This document shows, piece by piece, positions 1-5,559 of a stretch of DNA of 10,816 nucleotides; the stretch's first letter is position 1; every line of letters starts with the position of its first letter. The position numbers were made by a program, and so were the translations under genes. The notes below the pieces were generated by a model. It searched no databases. It had not been told where the DNA came from and was given only the letters and a program-made list of their open reading frames with translations. Source of the stretch: Armatimonadota bacterium (lineage in GTDB: Bacteria > Armatimonadota > Zipacnadia > Zipacnadales > UBA11051); assembly GCA_030612305.1 (NCBI GenBank), contig JAUWOG010000032.1, positions 1 to 10,816 on the forward strand, given 5' to 3'.

Positions 1-39
1 GCCTTTTGCCGTTGCCTTTTGCCGTTGCCTTTTGCCCTA
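1..39. repeat. Tandem 13-mer repeat, GCCTTTTGCCGTT
   Basis: Two exact 13-base units, GCCTTTTGCCGTT, are followed by a third that diverges in its last bases; the window starts inside the array, so it may be longer. The reverse complement (AACGGCAAAAGGC) is the same sequence type as the GGCAAC-rich tails found beside the H-family hairpins at 5322-5345, 5441-5456, 6272-6290 and 9086-9118. Confidence 0.8.
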
Positions 40-51
40 TGCCTTTTGGAG

Positions 52-71
52 GACAGGCTTCCTAGCCTGTC
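52..71. repeat. Short perfect hairpin, GACAGGCT-TCCT-AGCCTGTC
   Basis: An 8-bp perfect inverted repeat with a four-base loop. A related hairpin (CGACAGG, loop GATTCTTG, CCTGTCG) lies at 1874-1895 inside the 3' extension of the sigma gene, so this is probably another small interspersed hairpin type. No T tract follows, so it is not a standard terminator. Confidence 0.6.
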
Positions 72-90
72 AATGCTGTTCATCAATGCT

Positions 91-192
91 GTTGCCTTTT
101 CCCGTTTGCTTTTGTCGTTGCCTCTCGTCTTTCTCTCTAGACCCTGTAGCACGAGCTTCCAGCTCGCGCTCGTCGCTTCTATGGTCGGGTGG
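91..192. repeat. Direct repeat copy 1 (102 bases)
   Basis: This segment matches 521-622 without length change and with scattered substitutions. Both copies run from GTTGCCTTTT through TCTCGTCTTTCTCT and CCTGTAGCACGAGCTTCCAG to CTTCTATGGTC, and end in GGTGG. The internal GAGCTTCCAGCTC is a small hairpin. The two copies are 430 bases apart. Confidence 0.85.
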
Positions 193-243
193 CTGGGCCT
201 CAGCTTCGTGTTGGCCGGATCATTCATGAATGGGGTGGCTCGG

Positions 244-309
244 CCTGAGCTTTCGGCCTCATCGAAAGCTCAGGTGACAATTGAACAAGCTGTGCTTGTT
301 CAATTGTCA
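244..309 (+). repeat. E-family double hairpin, copy E1
   Basis: Two perfect hairpins lie head to tail. The first has 12-bp arms, CCTGAGCTTTCG at 244-255 and its complement at 263-274, with a 7-base loop. The second has 16-bp arms, TGACAATTGAACAAGC at 275-290 and its complement at 294-309, with a 3-base loop. Flanks are shared with a copy at 8841-8992 in the opposite orientation: a GGGTGGCTCGGCC box before it and CTTCCAGCCCGAG after it. No T tract follows, so it is not a plain intrinsic terminator. Confidence 0.85.
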
Positions 310-437
310 GCTTCCAGCCCGAGGATGCCGTTCATCAATGCCGTTGCCTTTTGCCGTTTGCCGTCCGTCGTTCGGAGGCGCCTGACCGTGGCGTGGTTTG
401 CGATGCCGTTCATGAATGGCGTTGCCTTTTGCCGTAT

Positions 438-518
438 GTCGTCCGGAGGGGCCGAATACGGAGGCGCCGGGCACCCACTCCGCAGGAGTGGGGCGGCGCC
501 GGAGTATCCGGCCCACAG
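438..518 (-). repeat. H-family hairpin repeat, copy H1 (inverted)
   Basis: On the - strand it reads GTGGGCCGGAT, an inner hairpin, then ATTCGGCCCCTCC and GGACGAC. Here the inner part is a long nested stem: GGCGCC outer arms around CCCACTCC/GGAGTGGG with a three-base loop. Other copies have quite different inner stems. On its 3' side (element sense) it carries the GGCAAAAGGCAACGCC tail at about 421-435. Confidence 0.8.
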
Positions 519-520
519 CC

Positions 521-622
521 GTTGCCTTTTGCCGTTTGCTTTTGCCGTTGCCTCTCGTCTTTCTCTCCAGAACCTGTAGCACGAGCTTCCAGCTCGCGGC
601 CGTGGCTTCTATGGTCAGGTGG
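521..622. repeat. Direct repeat copy 2 (102 bases)
   Basis: Second copy of the 91-192 segment, in the same orientation and directly after hairpin H1. The GAGCTTCCAGCTCGC core and the CTTCTATGGTC end are unchanged, while bases between them differ slightly. Confidence 0.85.
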
Positions 623-688
623 GGACGCGAAGAGGACACGGAGCGTCCTCCCGTTCTCAGCTTCGGGCGCAAGCTCTGCTTCCGCAAG

Positions 689-744
689 GAGGCCGGCCCG
701 CTCATCTCAATCGCGACACGTTTTTTTCCGCGTGGGCCGGCCTC
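689..744. repeat. 11-bp inverted repeat around a T7 run
   Basis: GAGGCCGGCCC (689-699) pairs perfectly with GGGCCGGCCTC (734-744). The 34-base loop contains TTTTTTT at 721-727. It could form a transcript hairpin, but the T run sits inside the loop rather than after the stem, so a terminator role is not supported. Confidence 0.45.
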
Positions 745-921
745 GCGGGGTCGTGAACGGCACGACCGCCACTCGACGCGGCCCCTCCTTTACGACATGC
801 GCCGTTGCCGTTCGCCCTCCGCCTTCCCCCTCTTCCCTGACGTGGCCCGACAATTGCAGAGGGACTCACTGCTTGCCATCACGACGCGGCAGTCAAGCGG
901 TGAGGACAGGGTGGCCCTGCC

Positions 922-2019
922 ATGACGCGACGACCTCGACGTGAAGACGAACCCGCGCGCCGCAGACACGACCGGTCCGGCTCCGAGGCGTCTCCTGATG
1001 CCCTTGCTGGCGGCTCCGAGTACCGCGAACTCATCGAGCGGCACGCCCACGTCGTCAAAGCGGTGGTCAGCCGCCTCGACCGCTGCCTCCCGCCGGAGGT
1101 TGACCGCGGCATGTTGATTGGCAAGGCGATCATGGCGCTGGTGGACACAGCCCACCAGACACCACCGGGCGAGTTCTTCGAGGACCAGGCCCGCAGCAAC
1201 ATCTGGAAGACGATCGTCGGGTGGTTGGGCGAGCAGCCGTGGTTGCGCCGCCGCCTCAAAGAATCCGCAGACAGGCTCTACGAGGCGTACCTCGCGGCTC
1301 TCCGGAAGATGGAGCATACTCGGCGCTCGACGGACACCCCGCTTGACGCGGCGGCACTCGCCGAGGAGTTGCAGGTGACTGACGCCCGCCTCGAGCAGTG
1401 GCTCAACGAGGTCAGCGCTTACTTCACAGCCTGGCCGCGCAGCTTCCTCGGCGTTGACGACACGGTCCAGACGATTGCTGCCGAGCATGACGACACTCGC
1501 GCCCGCGATGCGACTGACGCCCGTAGCGCCACTGATTCGCACGGCACGCGGCAGCTTGCGTCGGCCATCTCGAAGTTGCCTCCCAAAGGGCGGCTTGTGG
1601 TGACGCTTTCTCACTACGAGGAACTGAGCCACGACGAGATTAGCGAGATCATGGCTATTCCGGTGGCTGAGGTGAGCCGGACTTACGCTGAGGCGGGCCT
1701 TCACCTCCGCGCGATCCTCGCCGACGCCGCCTGCCCCGGCCCTGCCCTTCCCCGACTGCCCTCGCCGTACTGTAGGGCGGGGCCCTGTGCCCCGCCGGCC
1801 GTGTGGCGCGTTCTCTCGCGGGGCGCCGGCCCCCATTCCTGCCCGCTTGGGATCCCGAAAAAGGCGCCGTGGACGACAGGGATTCTTGCCTGTCGCGCTC
1901 GGTTGTATGCTATAGTTTGGCGGGCGGGTGGGAACGCTCGGGCGGCTGGCGGGTACCGCCCCATCATATTGCAAAATCGGAAGAATATCGCGACGCCGAA
2001 GGGGAGCTGGGCCGGCTGA
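922..2019 (+). CDS. FliA/WhiG-type sigma factor with repeat-derived C-terminal tail
   Basis: Divergent sigma-70 family protein of the flagellar sigma-28 (FliA/WhiG) type, which would direct RNA polymerase to flagellar promoters. After an Arg-rich start, residues about 34-110 resemble region 2 (LIERHAHVVKAVVSRL, then GMLIGKAIMALVD). Residues about 135-170 resemble region 3 (PLDAAALAEELQVTDARLEQ). Residues about 211-267 are a clear region 4: LPPKGRLVVTLSHYEELSHD, then a helix-turn-helix with EVSRTYAEAGLHLRAIL. Family homology ends near base 1730. The last 95 or so residues are Pro/Arg-rich and read through hairpin repeats, giving 365 residues against about 240-260 for the family. The ATG at 922 is the first in frame; only a weak GGGTGG precedes it. 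Region 2 is far from consensus, so promoter preference is uncertain. A - strand open frame over the same bases has no family features. Confidence 0.8.
   Translation: MTRRPRREDEPARRRHDRSGSEASPDALAGGSEYRELIERHAHVVKAVVSRLDRCLPPEVDRGMLIGKAIMALVDTAHQTPPGEFFEDQARSNIWKTIVGWLGEQPWLRRRLKESADRLYEAYLAALRKMEHTRRSTDTPLDAAALAEELQVTDARLEQWLNEVSAYFTAWPRSFLGVDDTVQTIAAEHDDTRARDATDARSATDSHGTRQLASAISKLPPKGRLVVTLSHYEELSHDEISEIMAIPVAEVSRTYAEAGLHLRAILADAACPGPALPRLPSPYCRAGPCAPPAVWRVLSRGAGPHSCPLGIPKKAPWTTGILACRARLYAIVWRAGGNARAAGGYRPIILQNRKNIATPKGSWAG
1776..1895. repeat. Two hairpin repeats inside the 3' end of the sigma gene
   Basis: GGCGGGGC (1776-1783) pairs perfectly with GCCCCGCC (1789-1796) over a five-base loop. 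CGACAGG (1874-1880) pairs with CCTGTCG (1889-1895) over an eight-base loop and is related to the hairpin at 52-71. Both lie beyond the conserved sigma region 4, so they mark where the gene has read into intergenic-type sequence. Confidence 0.65.
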
Positions 2020-2593
2020 CATTTGGTAGGGCATGATGTTGCAATAGCGCAGGAATAGTGGGGTGAATGACCTCACTATTGCGGTCGAATAACGAGAGAA
2101 TCTGGTCGCGGCGAGCTCGGCATAGTGGTAGTTGATAGATGATTCTGACCCCGACAGTCAAGGCGACACGCGGAAAGTATCCCGGGCGCTCAGGAGCCAC
2201 GCAGATAGGCCTGAGAGCCTGATGCCGGGCACAAAAGGGCCGGAATTGACCCCCGGAGACAGGGCTGAATGGCGGCTTCGACACCCTCTGAGGGTCCCGA
2301 TTGCACGAGCGCAACAGGCTCAGGGGGTCGCGAGCGGGCGACTGGATATTCCTGTGCTGGTACAAGGAGTCGCCGGCCCAGAGTGGGTCTTTCAGGCCGG
2401 ATGTCAAACGCGGGCTCATTCCTGACCAGCGCGCACAGGCAGCGTTTTCTGACTATCGGGGTCGCGCCGAAGCGTGTGCCCGAGTGATCCGTAGAATGCC
2501 GCTATGGTCTGACTTGGCTCCCGGGGTCAGGGGATTCCCTCGCATACCATGAATGCAGCCAGTTTGCGCCGCCGGAGATAGGATACTGTCGGA
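2020..2593. other. Stretch without a recognisable gene
   Basis: No open frame on either strand resembles a known family. A - strand frame of 151 codons (1964-2419) exists, but its Arg/Ser/Pro-rich product has no recognisable motif. Structures seen: a 10-bp hairpin with one G-U pair at 2054-2080 (AATAGTGGGG, CCTCACTATT), and a distant inverted repeat, GACCCCGACAGTCA (2147-2160) with TGACTATCGGGGTC (2450-2463). The words GACCCC/GGGGTC recur in between. It may hold an untranslated RNA or a decayed gene; the sequence does not decide this. Confidence 0.6.
2054..2080 (+). repeat. 10-bp hairpin downstream of the sigma gene
   Basis: AATAGTGGGG and CCTCACTATT pair over a seven-base loop, the single imperfection being G-U in the + strand RNA. 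It lies 35 bases after the sigma stop codon. There is no T tract, so it could stop transcription only weakly or protect the 3' end of the sigma transcript. Confidence 0.4.
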
Positions 2594-2645
2594 GCCTGGT
2601 CCCCGGTCTCGGGCGGGAATACCTGTCGGACCGGGCGGCTTTTTT
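2594..2645 (+). terminator. Intrinsic terminator-like hairpin before the flagellar operon
   Basis: GCCTGGTCC (2594-2602) pairs with GGACCGGGC (2628-2636) over nine positions with one G-U pair. After three more bases (GGC) comes a run of six T (2640-2645). The loop is long at 25 bases and contains further G/C-rich pairing options. It would end transcripts arriving from the sigma gene side and so isolate the flgF promoter just downstream. It could also be a leader attenuator if transcription begins upstream. Confidence 0.6.
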
Positions 2646-2647
2646 CC

Positions 2648-2675
2648 TCAACTATAGTTTCGGGCTGACCGATAT
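2648..2675 (+). promoter_or_regulatory. Sigma-28-like promoter for flgF operon
   Basis: The -10 box ACCGATAT (2668-2675) is close to the flagellar sigma-28 element GCCGATAA. A TCAA (2648-2651) sits 16 bases upstream, where the -35 TAAA would be expected about 15 away. It lies right after the terminator-like T run and about 90 bases before the flgF start codon, and a FliA-type sigma gene is encoded upstream. The -35 match is only three of four, so the call rests mainly on the -10 box and location. Confidence 0.5.
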
Positions 2676-2768
2676 ACGTTCGGGAGAGGCTTCTTAGGGG
2701 CTCCGCTGCCATGCTGCCTGCTGTCGAGCAAAGTTGGCGTGGAGAGCTGTGCGATAGGGAGCTTCCGC

Positions 2769-3512
2769 ATGATCAGAGGCCTTTACTCGGCCGCCTCCGG
2801 TATGACCACCCAAGCTGCGAAGAACGACGTATATGCCGCGAATCTGGCCAATGTCTCGACTGCCGGGTATCGCCGCAGCCGCGTCATCCAGACCAGTTTT
2901 CCACGGGATCTGGCGATATCGAATTTGCTCTCCGAAGTATTGAATTCCCCCGGCGCGAGTGGTGGTTTGCGCGGCGGCGTAGTCGTGTCTGCCGCCAGCG
3001 TGGACCTTTCCCCGGGCCCCATTTCCCAGACCAACAATGACTTCGACCTCGCCATTTCGGGCGCAGGTTTCTTCTGCCTCAATTCCCCGCAGGGCCTCAT
3101 ATTCACCCGTAGCGGCCAATTTCAGCTTGACGCCGGCAACATGCTGGTGTCTCGGGCTGGCTATCCGGTGCTGGGTCTCAGCGGCCCGATTCGCCTCGCT
3201 TCCGGTGCGCTGAAGGTTGACGAAAGCGGGCAGGTATGGGACGGCGACCAGCCCGTGGACACTCTCCGAATTGTGGAGTTCGCCGACCCGGGGAGTCTGC
3301 GCAAGACGGAGGGCGGGCTCGTCGGCGGCAGCGGGGAACGCCCGGCCACCGGCTACACAATTGCCCAGGGCGCGATCGAAGGCTCGAATGTCAGGGCGAT
3401 GACGGAGATGGGGAAGATGATGAACGGCATGCGGCTGTATGAGGCGAATGTGCGCGCGCTGCAGATGCAGGATGAGAGCATTGCGACGCTGCTGCGCGAG
3501 GCCGTCGGATAG
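2769..3512 (+). CDS. flgF: Flagellar proximal rod protein FlgF
   Basis: Rod protein of the FlgF/FlgG family, 247 residues (Escherichia coli FlgF is about 250), exported through the flagellar type III apparatus. The N-terminal rod motif is clear: MIRGLYSAASGM, then NDVYAANLANVSTAGYRR at residues 19-36. The centre has the family phrase ISGAGFFCLN followed by FTRSGQFQLD. The C-terminus carries the basal-body helix with YEANVRALQMQDESIATLLR. I chose ATG 2769 because MIRGLYSAASG matches family starts and AGGGAG lies seven bases before it; an in-frame ATG at 2739 would add ten unrelated residues. It is the first gene after the predicted promoter and sits 45 bases before flgG. FlgF rather than FlgG is inferred from gene order and the more divergent N-terminal motif. 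Confidence 0.9.
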   Translation: MIRGLYSAASGMTTQAAKNDVYAANLANVSTAGYRRSRVIQTSFPRDLAISNLLSEVLNSPGASGGLRGGVVVSAASVDLSPGPISQTNNDFDLAISGAGFFCLNSPQGLIFTRSGQFQLDAGNMLVSRAGYPVLGLSGPIRLASGALKVDESGQVWDGDQPVDTLRIVEFADPGSLRKTEGGLVGGSGERPATGYTIAQGAIEGSNVRAMTEMGKMMNGMRLYEANVRALQMQDESIATLLREAVG

Positions 3513-3540
3513 CCCTGTACGTACACATATATGTAGCGAC

Positions 3541-3546
3541 AAGGAG
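3541..3546 (+). promoter_or_regulatory. Ribosome binding site of flgG
   Basis: AAGGAG, the strongest Shine-Dalgarno match in the window, lies 11 bases before ATG 3558 and 14 before the in-frame ATG 3561. FlgG is needed in many copies for the distal rod, which fits strong initiation. Confidence 0.6.
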
Positions 3547-3557
3547 AAACGGTAGAG

Positions 3558-4349
3558 ATGATGCGAGCACTGTGGTCGGCGGCCAGCGGGATGATGGCGC
3601 AGCAGCTCAATGTGGACACAATCGCCAACAACCTGGCTAATGTCAACACAGCGGGCTTTAAGCGGCAGCGCGTGGATTTCCAGGATCTCATGTACCAGGT
3701 GACGAAATTGCCGGGCTCACCGGCTGCCAGCGGCGTCCAGATACCGACCGGCATTCAGGTCGGGCTGGGCGTGCGAGCCGCCGCGACGACGAAAATCTTC
3801 GCTCAGGGCACCTTCCAGAATACCGGCAACCCGCTGGACCTGTGCATCGAGGGCGACGGCTTCTTCCAGGTGCTCAAGCCCAGTGGCGAAGTCACCTACA
3901 CGCGCGCAGGCACCTTCAAGCTCGACAGCAACGGGAATCTGGTGACGAGCGACGGCTATCCGATGGAGCCGCCGATAGCGATCCCGACCGACGCGGAAGC
4001 TATCTCAATTGGCGGAGATGGCACGGTAGGGGTGATGCTGGCGGGCGACACGGCGCCGCAGGAGATCGGGCAGATCACGCTGGCGCGGTTCGCCAATCCC
4101 GCCGGGCTGCTCAATATCGGCCACTCGCTGTATGCCGAGACGGCCGCCTCCGGAGCCCCGCAAATCGGCGCGCCAGGCACGTCAGGCCTCGGGCAGATGG
4201 CCCAGGGCGTGCTCGAGCTTTCCAATGTCGAAATCGTCGAAGAGATGGTCAATATGATCACCGCGCAGCGTGCGTATGAAGCCAACAGCCAGGCCATCAA
4301 GATCGCCGACGACATGCTGCAACTCGCCAACAACGTGAGGCGTGGATAG
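3558..4349 (+). CDS. flgG: Flagellar distal rod protein FlgG
   Basis: Distal rod protein, 263 residues (E. coli FlgG is 260). It forms the drive-shaft segment passing through the P and L rings. The N-terminal export and rod motif DTIANNLANVNTAGFKRQR (residues 20-38) is nearly consensus, followed by DFQDLMYQ. The body shows EGDGFFQVLKPSGEVTYTRA and the phrase SLYAETAASGAP, characteristic of FlgG. The C-terminus has VEIVEEMVNMITAQRAYEAN and DDMLQLANNVRRG. ATG 3558 is preceded by AAGGAG; ATG 3561 is an alternative giving one residue less. The gene's last 15 bases, GTGAGGCGTGGATAG including the stop codon, are repeated exactly just before flgA. Confidence 0.97.
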   Translation: MMRALWSAASGMMAQQLNVDTIANNLANVNTAGFKRQRVDFQDLMYQVTKLPGSPAASGVQIPTGIQVGLGVRAAATTKIFAQGTFQNTGNPLDLCIEGDGFFQVLKPSGEVTYTRAGTFKLDSNGNLVTSDGYPMEPPIAIPTDAEAISIGGDGTVGVMLAGDTAPQEIGQITLARFANPAGLLNIGHSLYAETAASGAPQIGAPGTSGLGQMAQGVLELSNVEIVEEMVNMITAQRAYEANSQAIKIADDMLQLANNVRRG

Positions 4350-4429
4350 CGCACAATGAGCTACTGCAATCATCCCGACGACCTCGGGCTGGAGGCCGAG
4401 CTACGGGTCGGGGAGTGAGGCGTGGATAG
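4335..4429. mobile_element. Possible small insertion between flgG and flgA with 15-bp direct repeats
   Basis: GTGAGGCGTGGATAG occurs at 4335-4349 (end of flgG with its TAG stop) and again at 4415-4429, immediately before the ATG of flgA. The 65 bases between (4350-4414) include CTCGGGCTGGAGGCCGAG, which folds on itself and resembles the CTCGGGCTGGAAG word of the E-family repeats at 8841 and 10667. Removing one repeat plus the insert would put the flgA ATG directly after the flgG stop, with GTGAGG as ribosome binding site. This is what a target duplication from a small element would leave; slippage is an alternative. Confidence 0.55.
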
Positions 4430-5080
4430 ATGAGATGCGGCGCTGAGGGCAGGATCAGGCGGGCTGTGGGCATAATGGCGGTTGCGGCGCTGGTCGCGTC
4501 GTTCGCGGCTACTTGCCGGGCGGGGCCGCTGACCGTGCTCCTGCGCGAGGAGGCAGTAGTGGCCGCCGGGCCGGTGACTCTGGGCCAGCTAGCGGACATC
4601 GAGGCGGAAACGGAAGCAAGCTCGCAGATCGCGGCGGTAATCATCGGCAGCAGCCCGCTGTCCGGGCGCGAGCGCAGCATCTCGGCCGGCTATATCCGGA
4701 TGCGCATGGCACGGGCCGGCGTCAGCGGCGATACGGCAAAGCTCGGCGGGGCCGCTGCGGTGGTGGTGCGCGTCGCAGCCGAGAAGGCTGTGCGGCCCCA
4801 GGTTCCGGCGGGTCAGGTGCGCGACCCGGCCACAGCCAGTCATGGGCCGAGACCCGCGACGCGACCGAGCAGCAGTGCGGTGGCGGGCGAGGCATGGACC
4901 TGCAAACGGGGCCAGAAAGTGCAGATACGCGTCCTCTGTGGCAATATCGTCGTCCTCACCAGCGGGCAGTTACTCGAGAATGCAGCGGCAGGGGAGTCAG
5001 TGATGGCGCGAGTGGGCTCGACAGGGGGAAGAGTCTGCGGCGTGCTGAGCGGCCCGCATGAGCTGACGGTGAGGCTGTGA
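4430..5080 (+). CDS. flgA: Flagellar P-ring assembly chaperone FlgA
   Basis: Periplasmic chaperone that helps FlgI assemble into the P ring; 216 residues, near the family length. A signal peptide is evident: basic start, hydrophobic segment about residues 14-27 (VGIMAVAALVASFAA) and likely cleavage after CRA. VTLGQLADIE near residue 49 is typical of FlgA relatives. The C-terminal third matches the SAF/FlgA domain: CKRGQKVQIRVLCGNIVVLT, an Ala/Gly-rich stretch, then VRL at the end. The last part is less conserved than usual, with a Cys-rich middle (CKRG, VLCGN, RVCGV). ATG 4430 follows GAGG by nine bases; an in-frame ATG at 4475 would leave only a short signal peptide. It stands 80 bases after flgG, or directly abutting it if the small insertion is removed. 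Confidence 0.85.
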   Translation: MRCGAEGRIRRAVGIMAVAALVASFAATCRAGPLTVLLREEAVVAAGPVTLGQLADIEAETEASSQIAAVIIGSSPLSGRERSISAGYIRMRMARAGVSGDTAKLGGAAAVVVRVAAEKAVRPQVPAGQVRDPATASHGPRPATRPSSSAVAGEAWTCKRGQKVQIRVLCGNIVVLTSGQLLENAAAGESVMARVGSTGGRVCGVLSGPHELTVRL

Positions 5081-5129
5081 GCGGGGCTTCCCGAGGCGGG
5101 GTCCGCGAGGGCAAACGGTAACGATGAGT

Positions 5130-5193
5130 GTCGTTCGGAGGGGCCGAATAGGATCGACTTTGCGGAGCAAAATCAATCCTATCCGGCCCACAG
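5130..5193 (-). repeat. H-family hairpin repeat, copy H2 (inverted)
   Basis: Read on the - strand, the left arm from GGGCCGGAT through GATTTTGC and the right arm from GCAAAG to ATTCGGCCC form a continuous 23-position stem with a three-base loop. All three imperfect positions are G-U pairs on the - strand and would be A-C on the + strand. The conserved CCCCTCCGAACGAC flank follows. Its tail side carries GTTACCGTTTGCCC, reversed relative to other copies. Confidence 0.85.
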
Positions 5194-5195
5194 AT

Positions 5196-5362
5196 CATTG
5201 CGAAATGTGCCGGATGCGGCAGCGCAAGTGGAGTTCGCGGACATGAGACCTCAGCTTGGGCGTGGGCCGGATTCTCGGGGGAAGTTGCACTTCCGCCTCG
5301 TATTCGGCCCCTCCGAACGACGTGCGACAAAGGCAACGGCGAACGGGGACAGGCGGACGACA
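5196..5362 (+). repeat. 167-base repeat, copy A
   Basis: Starts at CATTGCGAAATGTGCCGGAT and ends at CAGGCGGACGACA. It recurs at 6146-6306, immediately after flgH. I count four differences over the first 78 bases; the hairpin interior differs more, and one six-base tail unit is present here and absent in copy B. It includes hairpin H3 (5262-5321). Confidence 0.9.
5262..5321 (+). repeat. H-family hairpin repeat, copy H3
   Basis: GTGGGCCGGATTC, inner arms GGGGGAAG and CTTCCGCC around TTGCA, then GTATTCGGCCCCTCCGAACG. One G-G mismatch lies in the inner stem. The tail after it reads GACAAAGGCAACGGCGAACG. With the inverted copy H2 at 5130 it forms a convergent pair whose outer ends are complementary. 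Confidence 0.85.
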
Positions 5363-5380
5363 GGGAATGAGAATGATGGC

Positions 5381-5440
5381 GTGGGGCGGATTCTCAGCGG
5401 AAGTTGCACTTCCGCCTCGTATTCGGCCCCTCCGAACGAC
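5381..5440 (+). repeat. H-family hairpin repeat, copy H4
   Basis: GTGGGGCGGATTC, inner hairpin GCGGAAG-TTGCA-CTTCCGC, then the conserved GTATTCGGCCCCTCCGAACG. It follows H3 by 60 bases in the same orientation and carries the GGGCAAACGGCAACGG tail at 5444-5459. Confidence 0.85.
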
Positions 5441-5559
5441 ATAGGGCAAACGGCAACGGCCGGCGCGGCAGCCCGCGTGTACGCGGGACCCTACAACGGC
5501 AAGGGACGGCAGGCTGGCTGGCCTCCACGAAGCATAGACGGATTCAAGGAGCAATGGAT

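Larger units (their letters stand above)
1..921. repeat. Gene-free repeat mosaic upstream of the sigma gene
   Basis: I see no credible protein gene here; long open frames on both strands are low-complexity translations of repeats. The stretch holds a tandem 13-mer (GCCTTTTGCCGTT, from position 1), a GACAGGCT/AGCCTGTC hairpin (52-71), two copies of a 102-base direct repeat (91-192, 521-622), the E-family double hairpin (244-309), an inverted H-family hairpin (438-518) and an 11-bp inverted repeat (689-699 with 734-744). A phrase near 73-102, 327-356 and 401-432 (ATGCCGTTCATCAATGCCG-like) recurs three times. From about 780 a CCCCTCC box and a GCCGTTGCCGTTCGCCC tail appear once more. The remaining part to 921 shows nothing further except possible 5' leader of the sigma gene. 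Confidence 0.8.
5081..5545. repeat. Repeat-filled junction between flgA and flgH
   Basis: About 480 bases without a supported gene. In order: an inverted H hairpin (5130-5193), a 167-base repeat also found after flgH (5196-5362) that contains the + oriented hairpin H3, a further + hairpin H4 (5381-5440) with a GGGCAAACGGCAACGG tail, and a small hairpin CCCGCG-TGTA-CGCGGG (5472-5487). A short open frame over the 167-base repeat exists only because the repeat is open in that frame. Confidence 0.8.

Noticed and set aside
19..579. 186-codon + strand open frame at the window start
   Set aside because: Its translation repeats the same Phe/Arg/Ser words because it runs through tandem and hairpin repeats; no domain, no ribosome site.
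790..2076. 428-codon - strand open frame opposite the sigma gene
   Set aside because: Arg/Pro-rich shadow in GC-rich DNA; the + strand frame has clear sigma region 4 features.
1964..2419. 151-codon - strand open frame in the gene-free stretch
   Set aside because: No recognisable motif and Ser/Arg/Pro-rich; overlaps the sigma 3' end. It cannot be fully excluded, but nothing supports it.
2540..2645. Riboswitch (for example cyclic di-GMP) before flgF
   Set aside because: A terminator-like hairpin is present, but I could not match the conserved core of the GEMM or other known classes upstream of it; the predicted promoter also lies downstream of it.
2653..2675. TATAGTTT as -35 of the sigma-28-like promoter
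   Set aside because: It resembles the TAAAGTTT consensus, but the distance to ACCGATAT is about four bases too short; TCAA at 2648 fits the spacing better.
2694..3542. 282-codon - strand open frame opposite flgF
   Set aside because: Shadow of flgF, whose rod-protein motifs are clear.
5130..5440. CRISPR array
   Set aside because: The recurring hairpins differ in orientation and interior, and spacing is irregular; there are no uniform repeats with unique spacers and no cas genes.
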